64,000 nt of DNA, from positions 1 through 64,000 of the forward strand of contig CAWEDI010000053.1 of NCBI GenBank assembly GCA_963807735.1. Direction: 5' to 3'. The translations under genes and the position numbers were made by a program. Below the pieces are notes generated by a model. The model did not search any database. It had not been told where the DNA came from and was given only the letters and a program-made list of their open reading frames with translations. Shown piece after piece: positions 20,208-29,396 of this stretch. How positions within the stretch are numbered: position 1 is the first letter of the stretch; every line of letters starts with the position of its first letter. The stretch comes from Roseiarcus sp963807735 (GTDB lineage Bacteria > Pseudomonadota > Alphaproteobacteria > Rhizobiales > Beijerinckiaceae).

Positions 20208-21770
20208 ATGACGCAAGTTACGCAGTTGCTGCGCCGCGCGATCCAGACTGCGCCGCGAAAGATCGCCACCGAGCACCTTGACCGCATCCGAACTTGGTCC
20301 GGCTTCGGCGAGCGCGTGGCGAAGCTCGCGGGCGCGCTCGCAAGCCTCGGCCTCGCGCCCGGCGATCGGGTCGGAATTCTCGCGCTGAACAGCGACCGCT
20401 TTCTCGAAACCCTGTTTGCAATGTTGTGGGGCGGCTTTGTCGCAGTGCCGATCAACACCCGGCTGGCGCCGCGCGAGATCGCGTTCTGGCTCACTGATTC
20501 CGAGTGTTCGGCGCTGCTGGTCGACGAAAATTTCGCCGCCGTCGCAGCCTCGTTGCGCGCGGAGCTGCCGACCCTGAAGCAGCTGGTGTTTCTCGGCGAA
20601 GGCGCGGCGGCCGCTGGGATGCTCGAATACGAGACGCTGCTGGCGGGCGCGGCGCCCGCGCCGGACGCCGGGCGCGGCGGCGACGATCTCGCGGCGCTGT
20701 TCTACACCGGGGGCACCACCGGGCGCTCGAAAGGCGTCATGCTGAGCCATCGCAACATCGTCGCCAATGCGCTCAACACCGCGCAAGCGCTGGCGGGGGA
20801 CGAAGACACGATCTATCTGCACGCCGCGCCGATGTTCCACGCCGCCGACAACGCGGTCAATTTCGTGGTGACCGCCGTCGGCGGCAAGCACCTGTTCATG
20901 CCGCGCTTCGATCCCGGCGGGTTCCTGAAACTGGTCGCCGAGAAGAAAGTGACGTCGACGCTGATCGTGCCGACGATGATCAACATGGTCGTCCATCATC
21001 CCGAAGTGGAGCGCACCGACACGTCCTCGCTGAAGCGGCTGATCTACGGCGCCTCGCCGATGCCCGAGGCGGTGATCCGGCGCGCCTTCGTCGCGCTGCC
21101 GCATACCGGCTTCGTCCAGGCGTACGGGCAGAGCGAGGCGGCGCCGTGCATGACCTTCATGTATCCCGACCGGCACGTGCTCGAAGGGCCGAAGGCGGGC
21201 AAACTGAAAGCGGCCGGCAGCGCCGCGATGGGTTGTGAGGTCGCCGTGCTCAACGCTAACGACGAGGAGGCGCCGCGCGGCGAGGTCGGCGAGATTTGCG
21301 GGCGCGGCGACAATGTGATGCTCGGCTACTGGCGCCAACCGGAGCTGACGGCGAGGGCGCTGCGCGGCGGCTGGCTGCACACCGGCGACGGCGGCTACAT
21401 GGACCACGACGGCTTCGTGTTCGTCGTCGATCGCCTGAAGGACATGATCGTCTCGGGCGGCGAAAACGTCTATTCCGCCGAGATCGAACAGGTGCTCTAT
21501 CAGCACGCCGACGTCGCCGAATGCGCCGTGATCGGTGTCCCCGACGCGAGGTGGGGCGAGGCGGTGCATGCCGTCGTCCGGTTGAAGCCGGGGGCGACGG
21601 CGGTGGAGGAAGATCTCATCGCGCATTGCCACGGGCGGATCGCCGGCTACAAATGTCCGCGTTCGGTGAGCTTCCGCGACGTGCCGCTGCCGCTGTCGGG
21701 GGCGGGCAAGATTCTCAAGACGGAGCTGCGTCAGCCGTTCTGGGAGGGCAGGGACCGCGCGGTGAACTGA
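20208..21770 (+). CDS. Fatty-acyl-CoA ligase / AMP-dependent synthetase
   Basis: This 520-residue member of the adenylate-forming superfamily activates a carboxylic acid to its acyl-CoA via an acyl-AMP. The P-loop-like YTGGTTGRSKG is near residue 167. The A5 region is YGQSEAAP. The hinge and A8 motif are HTGDGGYMDHDGF and VDRLKDMIVSGGENVYS. The catalytic lysine lies in GKILKTELR at the C-terminus. The start at 20208 follows GAGGGGAGACGCC. It resembles long- or medium-chain acid ligases, but chain-length preference cannot be read. Confidence 0.92.
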   Translation: MTQVTQLLRRAIQTAPRKIATEHLDRIRTWSGFGERVAKLAGALASLGLAPGDRVGILALNSDRFLETLFAMLWGGFVAVPINTRLAPREIAFWLTDSECSALLVDENFAAVAASLRAELPTLKQLVFLGEGAAAAGMLEYETLLAGAAPAPDAGRGGDDLAALFYTGGTTGRSKGVMLSHRNIVANALNTAQALAGDEDTIYLHAAPMFHAADNAVNFVVTAVGGKHLFMPRFDPGGFLKLVAEKKVTSTLIVPTMINMVVHHPEVERTDTSSLKRLIYGASPMPEAVIRRAFVALPHTGFVQAYGQSEAAPCMTFMYPDRHVLEGPKAGKLKAAGSAAMGCEVAVLNANDEEAPRGEVGEICGRGDNVMLGYWRQPELTARALRGGWLHTGDGGYMDHDGFVFVVDRLKDMIVSGGENVYSAEIEQVLYQHADVAECAVIGVPDARWGEAVHAVVRLKPGATAVEEDLIAHCHGRIAGYKCPRSVSFRDVPLPLSGAGKILKTELRQPFWEGRDRAVN

Positions 21771-21820
21771 GCCGGACGCGGCGAGGGCGGCCGATGTGCC
21801 TCGTGCAAGCGGCGCCGCTT

Positions 21821-21966
21821 CCTCATCCGGCCTTCGGCGACCCCCCGGGAGCGATTTGCGTTCCCTTGGTCCCCGCAAGCGGGGAGAAGGCCCCCGTTCT
21901 GCCGGGGGAATCGACGGCCCGCCGTCCCCTCGCCCCGATTTGCGGGCAAAGGGCCGTGATGAGGGG
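21821..21966. repeat. Palindromic intergenic repeat (family 2), copy 1
   Basis: An element between the ligase and asparaginase genes begins CCTCATCCGGCCTTCGGC and ends GGCCGTGATGAGG, so its ends are imperfect inverted repeats. Inside are CCCCGCAAGCGGGG and GGAGAAGGCCCCCG segments. A shorter relative with the same CATCCGGCCTTCGGC start and GGGGAGAAGG core lies at 26226-26320. Confidence 0.6.
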
Positions 21967-22031
21967 CCTTCTAGGTATAAACCGGCGCGATTCCTGACAT
22001 ATTGGACCGAGACGACGCCGTTTCTCAACCG

Positions 22032-23060
22032 ATGCCCATGAGCCCTCCGTTGCCTGAAAACCCTGTCGTCGTCGAAATCACCCGCGGCGATCGCGTCGAA
22101 TCGGCGCACCGCGGCGCGGCGGCGGTTGTCGACGCGGACGGCGGTCTCGCATTCGGCTGCGGCGACATTTCCCGCCCCGTCTATCCGCGCTCCGCGGTGA
22201 AGACGATCCAGGCGCTGCCGCTGATCGAGAGCGGCGCGGCGGATCAATTCGCACTGACCGATGCGGAGCTGGCGCTCGCCTGCGCCTCGCATTCCGGCGA
22301 GCCGGCGCATGTCGCCGGCGCCGCGGCGATGCTGGCCAAGGCGGGGTTGGGCGAAGCCGCGCTCGCTTGCGGCGCGCATTGGCCCCTCAGCGCCGACGCG
22401 GCGCGGGCGCTCGCGCGGGCTGGCGAAACCCCGTCGCAACTGCACAACAATTGCTCGGGCAAACACGCGGGCTTTCTTTGTTTCGCCTGCGCGGCCGGGC
22501 ATCCCGCGGCGGGATACGAGCACGCCGACCACCCGGTTCAGCGCGAGTTGAAGGCCACTCTGGAAAATGTTTGCGGCGAAACCCTCGACGAATCGCGGCG
22601 CGGCTTGGACGGTTGCTCGATCCCGACCTACGCGATTTCGCTGCAAGCTTTGGCGCTCGGCTTCGCCCGCATGGCGACCGGGCGGGGTCTCGCGCCGGTC
22701 CGCGCCGCCGCGGCGCGCCGGCTGTTTGCGGCCGTGGCGGCGCATCCGTTCCATGTTGCGGGGACGGGCCGGTTCGACACCGAGGCGATGACGGCGCTGC
22801 GCGGACGCGTGATCACCAAGACCGGCGCGGAGGGGGTGTTTTGCGCTGCGCTGCCGGAGCTCGGCATCGGCCTCGCCGTCAAGGCGGATGACGGGGGTAC
22901 ACGGGCGGCGGAAGTGATGATCGCTGCGCTGATCGCCCGCTTTCTGAGCCTCGACGCGGCGACCGCCGCCGCCTTTGCCCGCCTTCGCCAGCCGAGCCTG
23001 CGCAACTGGCGCGGCGCCGAGGTCGGCGGCGCGCGGCCGGCCGGACCGCTCGGCGGATGA
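22032..23060 (+). CDS. L-asparaginase, Rhizobium etli type
   Basis: This 342-residue enzyme hydrolyses asparagine to aspartate and ammonia. It belongs to the rhizobial AnsA/asparaginase II class, unrelated to E. coli AnsA/B. It is marked by VEITRGDRVESAHRGA at the N-terminus, VYPRSAVKTIQALP, ASHSGEPAH and NNCSGKHAGF, the last three lining the active site in this class. The ATG at 22032 was chosen by fit to the family; there is no strong ribosome site, and ATG 22038 or TTG 22002 are alternatives. Its stop overlaps the DUF998 start as ATGA. Confidence 0.88.
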   Translation: MPMSPPLPENPVVVEITRGDRVESAHRGAAAVVDADGGLAFGCGDISRPVYPRSAVKTIQALPLIESGAADQFALTDAELALACASHSGEPAHVAGAAAMLAKAGLGEAALACGAHWPLSADAARALARAGETPSQLHNNCSGKHAGFLCFACAAGHPAAGYEHADHPVQRELKATLENVCGETLDESRRGLDGCSIPTYAISLQALALGFARMATGRGLAPVRAAAARRLFAAVAAHPFHVAGTGRFDTEAMTALRGRVITKTGAEGVFCAALPELGIGLAVKADDGGTRAAEVMIAALIARFLSLDAATAAAFARLRQPSLRNWRGAEVGGARPAGPLGG

Positions 23061-23674
23061 CCACGCCGGCGCTTCCCGCGCGTCAAGCGGAGGTGTTTGC
23101 CCGCGTCCGTCTGGGCGGCCTCGCGTGGATCGCCTGCCTGCAATTCTTCGCGGCGGAGGGTTTGGCCGCACGGGCGTTTGACGGCTACAGCTATCGCTTC
23201 GACTACATCTCCGACCTCGGCGCGGCGCAGGGTTCGCCCCGTGACGCGCTGATGAAGGCGTCCTTCCTGCTGCAAGGCGCGTTGATCGCGGCCGGGGTCG
23301 CCGGCGCGTGGCGGGAGCTCGGCGCGGGCTTCGGCAAAGCTTGTCTCGTCCTCTGCGCGGCGGGCGTTTTTGTGGTCGGCGCGGCGCCGGAGGATGTCGC
23401 GCCCGGATGGCACTATCTGGGCGCGGCGGCCAATCTGGCGGGCTGCAACCTGGGCGCACTTGCCCTTGGCTGCGCGCGGGGCGCGACGCCGGTGCAACGC
23501 GCCGGCGTGCTGGCGGGCGGCCTGGGTCTCGCCGCTTGCGTCGCGCTGCTCCTTCACGCTGATGCGGGCCTCGGCGTCGGCGTGGTCGAGCGGCTGGCGG
23601 CGTATCCCTTTCTCATCTGGCTCGCCGCGTTCGGCGCCGTGCTGTTCGGGGGGCGCGATAGGCGGGCGGCGTAG
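23057..23674 (+). CDS. DUF998 family membrane protein
   Basis: This is a 205-residue integral membrane protein with about six helices. It shows the DUF998 signature: an early FDYISDLGA segment followed by SPRDALMKASFLLQGALI. The start overlaps the asparaginase stop by four bases, so translation is coupled. The function of the family is unknown. A role linked to the asparaginase is only suggested by the overlap. Confidence 0.8.
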   Translation: MTTPALPARQAEVFARVRLGGLAWIACLQFFAAEGLAARAFDGYSYRFDYISDLGAAQGSPRDALMKASFLLQGALIAAGVAGAWRELGAGFGKACLVLCAAGVFVVGAAPEDVAPGWHYLGAAANLAGCNLGALALGCARGATPVQRAGVLAGGLGLAACVALLLHADAGLGVGVVERLAAYPFLIWLAAFGAVLFGGRDRRAA

Positions 23675-23704
23675 CCTCGTGCTAGACCGCGCGCGGAGGC
23701 CCTC

Positions 23705-25234
23705 ATGACCGACGACGCGCCCGTTCGCCCGCTCGACATCAGCTCCGTCGTGGAGCGCAAGCCGCCCTACGGCATCGTCGACATTGGCTCCAATTCGGTC
23801 CGCCTCGTCGTCTACGATCAGCTCGGCCGCGCGCCGCTGCCGCGCTTCAACGAGAAGTCGCTGTGCCGCCTCGGCGAGGGGCTCGCGGAGACTGGGGCGA
23901 TCAGGGCCGACAATTTCCGCCGCACGATCGAGGCGACCCGGCGCTTCGCCGCCATCGCCGAGGCGATGCATGTCGAGCAGCTCGACGTGACCGCGACCGA
24001 GGCGATCCGCCGCGCCTCGAACGGCCCCGAACTGGCCGCGGCGATCGAAGCGCAGTCGGGGCTAAAGGTGCGCGTGCTGGCGGGGGCCGAGGAGGCGTAT
24101 TACTCGACGCTCGGCGTCATCTCCGGTTTTTTTCGCCCCGTGGGCGCGGTCGGCGACATGGGCGGCGGCTCGCTCGAAGTCGCGCTGGCGCTCGACGATC
24201 GGGTCGGCGAGATCTCCGTCAGCCTGCCGCTCGGCGCGTTGCCCGTCGAGGCCATGTTCGCGGCGGGGCGCGAGGAGGCTAAGCGCGAGGTCGACGAGCG
24301 GCTGCGCGCCGGATTGCCAATGTCGCTGTCGAAGCCGACATTCTACGCCGTCGGCGGCGGATGGCGCGCGCTCGCCAAAGCGCACATGGCGTCGACGAAA
24401 GCGCCCGTCCGGGTCACGCACGGTTACGCCCTCAGCGCTGCGGAAGCGCGCGATTTCGCCAAGTCGATCTGGCGGCCGGCGCCGGCGAAGCTCGCCGCCA
24501 CGCCCGGCGTGCCATCGCGCCGCGCCCGCAGCCTGCCGGCGGCCGCGCTGGCGCTCGACCGGGTGCTGAAGCGGCTCGCGCCGGAGCGGGTCGTGTTCTC
24601 GGCGCTCGGCTTGCGCGAGGGGCTGCTGTTTTCGAAGCTGTCCAAGGACGAGCAATATCGCGATCCCCTGGTCGAGGGCGCGCGGCTGATCGGTCTGCCC
24701 GCGGCGCGGGTGCCGGAATTCGCCGCAGCGCTGGCGGATTGGACCGCGGGCCTGTTCCCCGGCGAGACCGCGGCGGAGCGGCGGCTGCGGGTCGCGGCTT
24801 GCGCGCTCTCCGACATGGCCTGGCGGGACGCCCCGGAATTGCGCGCCGAGGAGACATTCCGCCGCGTGTTGCAGTTTCCGTTCATCGGCGTCGACCATCC
24901 CGACCGCGTGTTTCTCGCCGCGGCGCTGCATTTCCGCTACGACTACAAGGCCGACGCGCCTTGGCTCGATCCGGCGATCCGGCTGATCGGCGAAAACGCG
25001 AAACGGCGCGCGCGCATTCTCGGCTCGGCGCTGCGGCTCGCCTATCGGTTTTCGGGGGCCTCGCAGGCCGTGCTCGCCGGCGCCAAGCTGAAGACCGACG
25101 GCGATCGGCTCGTGCTCGAAGTCGCCCCCGCCGCCCGCGCGCCCGACAGCGAAGTGGTGGCGGAGCGGCTCAAATGGCTCGCCGCCGCGATGGGGCTGCG
25201 CGCCGGGGGCTTCGAGGAGCGCGCCCTCAGCTGA
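23705..25234 (+). CDS. ppx: Exopolyphosphatase, Ppx/GppA family
   Basis: This is a 509-residue member of the actin-like Ppx/GppA phosphatases, which cut terminal phosphate from polyphosphate and/or pppGpp. The phosphate-1 loop is GIVDIGSNSVRLVVYD (about residues 23-38). The second loop is GDMGGGSLEVAL, near 152-163. The C-terminal half is the helical HD-like domain expected in the alphaproteobacterial form. Its 3' end overlaps the convergent permease gene by eight bases. Polyphosphate versus pppGpp preference cannot be decided. Confidence 0.92.
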   Translation: MTDDAPVRPLDISSVVERKPPYGIVDIGSNSVRLVVYDQLGRAPLPRFNEKSLCRLGEGLAETGAIRADNFRRTIEATRRFAAIAEAMHVEQLDVTATEAIRRASNGPELAAAIEAQSGLKVRVLAGAEEAYYSTLGVISGFFRPVGAVGDMGGGSLEVALALDDRVGEISVSLPLGALPVEAMFAAGREEAKREVDERLRAGLPMSLSKPTFYAVGGGWRALAKAHMASTKAPVRVTHGYALSAAEARDFAKSIWRPAPAKLAATPGVPSRRARSLPAAALALDRVLKRLAPERVVFSALGLREGLLFSKLSKDEQYRDPLVEGARLIGLPAARVPEFAAALADWTAGLFPGETAAERRLRVAACALSDMAWRDAPELRAEETFRRVLQFPFIGVDHPDRVFLAAALHFRYDYKADAPWLDPAIRLIGENAKRRARILGSALRLAYRFSGASQAVLAGAKLKTDGDRLVLEVAPAARAPDSEVVAERLKWLAAAMGLRAGGFEERALS

Positions 25235-26054
25235 ACGTCACGAAGCGCCGCGCATACTGCACCAGCGGCAACGCGATGGCGGTCAGCGCCAGCGAACAAT
25301 AGATCACGTACACAGGGTCGTAGTAGGCGACCATGTCGCCGCCGATCATCCCGGCGCGCAGCATTTCGATGTTGTGAACCAGCGGCGACCACAGCGTCGC
25401 CTCGCGCCAGCGTTGCGGCAGCCAGGCCGCCATGTTGAACACGCCGGTGAACGGCAACGTGATATAGAGCAGCGGCGGCAGGAACTGCTCGGTCATCTCG
25501 TAGATTTCGCTGAGCGCGGCGATGATGAGCCCGAAGGCGATGCCGAACCAGCATTGCAAAAAATAGCCGGCGGCGAACAGCAGCGGGTCCGGCATCGGAT
25601 CGAGGAAGCCGAGCAGCGTGAGCGGCGTCCAAGCCACGAAAAACGCCGCCAATACGCCGACGACCTCCAGCAGGCAGCGCGCGATCAACACGTCGAGCAG
25701 GCTGACGTTGCGATGGAACAGCAGGCCCATGCTGTGGCGGATAGCGTGCACCTGCCGGCCGGTCAGATGTCGCCAGAGCGTAATCATGGTGTAGCCGGAC
25801 AGCGCCATCGGCACGACGCCGATGCCGTGGCCGTGCGTCTGCCCGGAGATCGTCCACATTCCCATGACGCCGACGGTCAGCACCAGCGGCTCGCCGATGA
25901 TCCAGAAGAAGCCGAGATTTTCGTGGCCGAAGCGCAACGTGCCTTCGCGCATGATGAGCGCGCCGACGACGCGGGCGTTGACCGCGAGCGAACCTCGAAA
26001 GTTTTGCCGCGGCCGGGACGGGCTGCGGATGGCGGCGGGCGGGGCGAGGGTCAT
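25227..26054 (-). CDS. ABC-2 type permease, polysaccharide export (KpsM-like)
   Basis: This is a 275-residue permease with about six membrane helices (for example the stretch FFWIIGEPLVLTVGVMGM). The family exports capsular or other polysaccharides with a KpsT-type ATPase and periplasmic partners. No ATPase, glycosyltransferase or outer-membrane export gene is adjacent, so it is an orphan here. The start at 26054 was chosen because it precedes the cytoplasmic lead of the family. The frame is open upstream to 26345. Confidence 0.82.
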   Translation of the reverse strand: MTLAPPAAIRSPSRPRQNFRGSLAVNARVVGALIMREGTLRFGHENLGFFWIIGEPLVLTVGVMGMWTISGQTHGHGIGVVPMALSGYTMITLWRHLTGRQVHAIRHSMGLLFHRNVSLLDVLIARCLLEVVGVLAAFFVAWTPLTLLGFLDPMPDPLLFAAGYFLQCWFGIAFGLIIAALSEIYEMTEQFLPPLLYITLPFTGVFNMAAWLPQRWREATLWSPLVHNIEMLRAGMIGGDMVAYYDPVYVIYCSLALTAIALPLVQYARRFVTFS

Positions 26055-26620
26055 GCGACGCGAGATGCAGGTCCGGCGTGGTGGATTTATGGCGCGGCGC
26101 CGAGAGTAACCGCGCCGAGCCGAACGGTCACCCCCCGAGAGGGACGGCGCCTCCCCCTCCGGACAACCGCCCCCGGTACAAGTCACCGCCGCTCGCCTGA
26201 ATTGGCGGACGGCCAAGCGGCGCGCCATCCGGCCTTCGGCCACCTTCTCCGGGCGGGCGGGGAGAAGGCCCACGCCCGGCAAGGGACGGTCGGCCGTCCT
26301 CCTGCGCGGGGAGGACGAGCCCGCGCCGCCGCGTTCAAATCGCAATCGCCCGAACCCCGCGGCGAACTTCAGCCGATATTAACTAGCGTCATTTATTCCC
26401 GAAATGCGATCTGCCCGACGCCGCCTGCAAGGCGCCGTCGGGAGGCATGAAGCCGCCAGATTCCGCCGGACGACCCGGCCTTTTCACCCTTCTCCCCGAG
26501 CGATCCGCTGCGCGCCTGCGCGCCGTTCGCTTAACCGTCCCGAGCGCCGTTCACGATGGTTTTCGAATTCGCTCCCGACGCGCCGTCGGCCGTAGGCGCC
26601 GCCAGTTTCAGGAGCTCCGC
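26055..26620. other. 566-base gene-free interval between the permease and che operon
   Basis: The interval holds the family-2 repeat (26226-26320) and probably the promoters for the divergent permease gene and the che operon. Short reading frames here have no ribosome site or recognisable product. An A/T-richer patch around 26376-26402 (ATATTAACTAGCGTCATTTA) is the most promoter-like stretch. Confidence 0.5.
26226..26320. repeat. Palindromic intergenic repeat (family 2), copy 2
   Basis: It contains CATCCGGCCTTCGGCC, then CCTTCTCC and GGGGAGAAGG as stem arms around a GC loop. Start and core match the element at 21821-21966. Confidence 0.55.
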
Positions 26621-26908
26621 GTGCCGTCTCCCCGCGTGATTGAATTGCCCGAAAACCTCGACATGCCCGCCGCGGCCGCGCTGGCCGAAGCCGTCCTCAA
26701 ACGCGTCGGCGAACCCCTGGCGGTCGACGCCTCGCGCGTGCAGCGGCTCGGCGCCTCGTGCTTACAGGTGCTGCTGGCGGCCGCGCGAACCTGGAAGGCC
26801 GAAGGCGACGCCCTCACGCTGTCCAGCGCCTCGCCCCGCTTTCTCGAAGATCTCAAACTGCTCGGCCTGGCGCCGGAAACCTTTCTCGATGGAGTGATCG
26901 CCCCATGA
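26621..26908 (+). CDS. STAS-domain protein, first gene of the che operon
   Basis: This is a 95-residue single STAS domain. Its GTG start at 26621 is set by AGGAG at 26610-26614. The segment RVQRLGASCLQVLLAAAR has the position of the phospho-acceptor helix of anti-anti-sigma factors, with Ser at the usual place (GAS). In several Hyphomicrobiales such a gene leads the chemotaxis operon, but its role is not established. Its stop overlaps the cheY start as ATGA. Confidence 0.85.
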   Translation: MPSPRVIELPENLDMPAAAALAEAVLKRVGEPLAVDASRVQRLGASCLQVLLAAARTWKAEGDALTLSSASPRFLEDLKLLGLAPETFLDGVIAP

Positions 26909-27270
26909 GTATGAAAATTCTCACCGTCGATGATTCCCGCACCATGCGCGACATGTTGCGGCTCGCCCTCAGCGGCGCCGGTTTCGACGTCGTGCAGGCG
27001 GTAGACGGCGTGGACGGCCTCGACGTGCTGGAGCGCGAAGGCCCCGATCTCGTCATCACCGACATCAACATGCCGAAAATGGACGGATTCGGCTTCATCG
27101 TCGGCGCGCGCAAGATCGAGCGCTTCCGGGTCGTGCCGATTCTGGTGCTGACCACCGAGAGCGATCCCGACAAGAAACAACGGGCGCGCTCCGCCGGCGC
27201 GACCGGCTGGATCGTCAAGCCGTTCGATCCGGTCAAGCTGATCGACGTCATCCGTCGCGTCGCGGCCTAA
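26905..27270 (+). CDS. cheY: CheY response regulator (operon copy 1)
   Basis: This is a 121-residue single receiver domain. Phosphorylation site D53 lies in VITDINMPKMDG, with the acidic pair DD at 9-10, Thr in LVLTTES and Lys in VKPFDP. It is the expected output of CheA and acts on the flagellar motor or as a phosphate sink. The start overlaps the STAS gene stop by four bases. A second CheY lies at 31800. Confidence 0.93.
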   Translation: MSMKILTVDDSRTMRDMLRLALSGAGFDVVQAVDGVDGLDVLEREGPDLVITDINMPKMDGFGFIVGARKIERFRVVPILVLTTESDPDKKQRARSAGATGWIVKPFDPVKLIDVIRRVAA

Positions 27271-27289
27271 CAAGCGTTTGGGGGCCGCC

Positions 27290-29392
27290 ATGGATCCGAT
27301 GCAGGCGATCAGAGATACGTTCTTCCAGGAATGCGAGGAGCAACTCGGCGAACTCGAGACCGGGCTGCTCGCGATGGAGGACGGCTCGGCCGACAACGAA
27401 ACCGTCAACGCCGTGTTTCGCGCGGTGCATTCGATCAAGGGCGGCGCGGGCGCGTTCAAGCTCGACCGGCTCGTCAAGTTCGCGCATGTCTTTGAGACCA
27501 CGCTCGACCGCATCCGCACCGAACGCCTGCAAACCTCCGCGGCGGTGATGAAGACGATGCTGCGCTCGGCCGACGAACTCGCCGATCTCGTCACCGCCTC
27601 GCGCGACGGCGGCGCCTTCGACGACGCCCGCTCCAACGAGCTGATCGCCGAACTCAACGCGCATTGCGACGACAAGCCGGCGGAGACCAAAGAGGAGGAG
27701 GGCGACAATCCCTTCGCCGCGTTCGGCTGGGAGCCGGTGACGCTGGCGATCGCGCCCGAGATCAGCGAATACCACATCGCCTTCAGGCCGAAGTCCGAGC
27801 TCTACGCCAAAGGCAACGAGACGACGCGGCTGATGCGCGAGCTGGCCCGGCTCGGCGAGCTCACCGTGCGTTGCGAGACCGCCGACATCCCGCTGCTCAG
27901 CCATCTCGAGCCGGAGCAATCCTATCTGTCGTGGCGCGCCACGTTGCGCAGCGATCAGGACCTCGCCGCCGTGCAGGCCGTGTTCGAGTTCGTCGACGGC
28001 GATTGCCAGCTCGACATCGAAGCGGTCGACGCCGCGGCGCACGAGCCCGCGCCGGCGGCGTTCGAGACGAGCCCCGAACCGCCGCCGCCGTCGGAGGAGC
28101 CGAAGATTGTCGCGGCCGAAGAGCCCAAGTCCGCCGCGCCCGCGGAATCGCGCGCCGCCAAGACCGAAGCGGCGGCGAGCGCCAACGCCGCCCAGAACAC
28201 GATCCGGGTCGATCTCGACCGCGTCGATCGGCTTATCAATCTGGTTGGCGAACTCGTCATCAACCAGGCGATGCTGACGCAGCGCGTGCTAGAGGCCGGC
28301 GCGGTCAAGAACGCCAGCATCGCCACCGGTCTCGACGACCTCGAACATCTCACGCGCGACATTCAGGAAAGCGTGATGGCGATCCGCGCGCAGCCGGTGC
28401 GCCCGCTGTTTCAGCGCATGTCGCGCATCGTGCGCGAGATCGCCGACGCCACCGGCAAGAACGTGCGGCTGAAGACCGAAGGCGAGGGCGCCGAAGTCGA
28501 CCGCAACGTCATCGAGCGGCTCGCCGATCCGTTGACCCACATGATCCGCAACGCGGTCGACCACGGCCTGGAGCCGCCCGAGGAGCGCGTCGCCGCCGGC
28601 AAGCCGGCGCAGGGCGAGGTGCGGTTGTCGGCGGCGCACAAGTCGGGCCGCGTGGTGATCGAGATCGCCGACGACGGCCGCGGCATCGATCGGCCCAAGG
28701 TGAAGGCGATCGCCATCAAGAAGGGGCTCATCCCGGCCGACGCGCTGCTCACCGACAGCGAGATCGACAATCTGTTGTTCCTGCCCGGCTTCTCGACCGC
28801 TGAGACGGTCTCCAACATCTCCGGCCGCGGCGTCGGCATGGATGTCGTCAAACGCTCGATCCAGGCGCTCGGCGGCCGCATCGCGATCACCACCAAGCCC
28901 GGCCAAGGATCGACCTTCTCCATGAGCCTGCCGCTGACGCTCGCCGTGCTCGACGGCATGGTGGTGAAGGTCGCCGATCAGACGCTGGTGGTGCCGCTCA
29001 ACGCGATCCTCGAGACGCTGAAGCCGAAGGCCGAAGAGGTCTACGGCCTCGGCCCGGACAGCCAGGTGATCGGCATCCGCGGCGGATTCACGCCGCTGAT
29101 CGACGTCGGCTACGCGCTCGGGTTCCGTTCGCACCGCGCCGACCCGCTGTCCGGCGTGACGCTGCTGATCGAGACCGAGGGCGGCGTGCGCAGCGCGCTG
29201 ATGGTCGATGCGATCCAGGATCAGCGCCAGGTCGTCATCAAGAGCCTGGAGGCCAACTATGGCCACGTCGAGGGCATCGCGGCGGCGACCATTCTCGGCG
29301 ACGGCCGCATCGCGCTGATCCTCGACGCCGACGCGATCGTCAACGCGTCCTCCGTCCGAAATACGTCCTCCGAAATGCTGCTAGCAGGATAA
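27290..29392 (+). CDS. cheA: Chemotaxis histidine kinase CheA
   Basis: This is a 700-residue kinase with the full domain order. The P1 HPt domain has the phosphorylated His47 in HSIKGGAGAF. A P2-like region at about 145-245 and a proline/alanine-rich linker follow. The P3 dimer segment contains LINLVGELVINQAML. The P4 kinase has the N-box (DPLTHMIRNAVDHG) and G-boxes (DDGRGID, GRGVGMDVVK). The P5 CheW-like domain is at the end. The ATG at 27290 fits the family; an upstream TTG at 27278 is unlikely. Confidence 0.96.
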   Translation: MDPMQAIRDTFFQECEEQLGELETGLLAMEDGSADNETVNAVFRAVHSIKGGAGAFKLDRLVKFAHVFETTLDRIRTERLQTSAAVMKTMLRSADELADLVTASRDGGAFDDARSNELIAELNAHCDDKPAETKEEEGDNPFAAFGWEPVTLAIAPEISEYHIAFRPKSELYAKGNETTRLMRELARLGELTVRCETADIPLLSHLEPEQSYLSWRATLRSDQDLAAVQAVFEFVDGDCQLDIEAVDAAAHEPAPAAFETSPEPPPPSEEPKIVAAEEPKSAAPAESRAAKTEAAASANAAQNTIRVDLDRVDRLINLVGELVINQAMLTQRVLEAGAVKNASIATGLDDLEHLTRDIQESVMAIRAQPVRPLFQRMSRIVREIADATGKNVRLKTEGEGAEVDRNVIERLADPLTHMIRNAVDHGLEPPEERVAAGKPAQGEVRLSAAHKSGRVVIEIADDGRGIDRPKVKAIAIKKGLIPADALLTDSEIDNLLFLPGFSTAETVSNISGRGVGMDVVKRSIQALGGRIAITTKPGQGSTFSMSLPLTLAVLDGMVVKVADQTLVVPLNAILETLKPKAEEVYGLGPDSQVIGIRGGFTPLIDVGYALGFRSHRADPLSGVTLLIETEGGVRSALMVDAIQDQRQVVIKSLEANYGHVEGIAAATILGDGRIALILDADAIVNASSVRNTSSEMLLAG

Positions 29393-29396
29393 CGTC

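Noticed and set aside
20022..23459. Open frame of 1145 codons on the minus strand across the ligase and asparaginase genes
   Set aside because: It is low-complexity Arg/Gly/Pro-rich translation opposite clear plus-strand genes and spans an intergenic repeat; it is a shadow frame.
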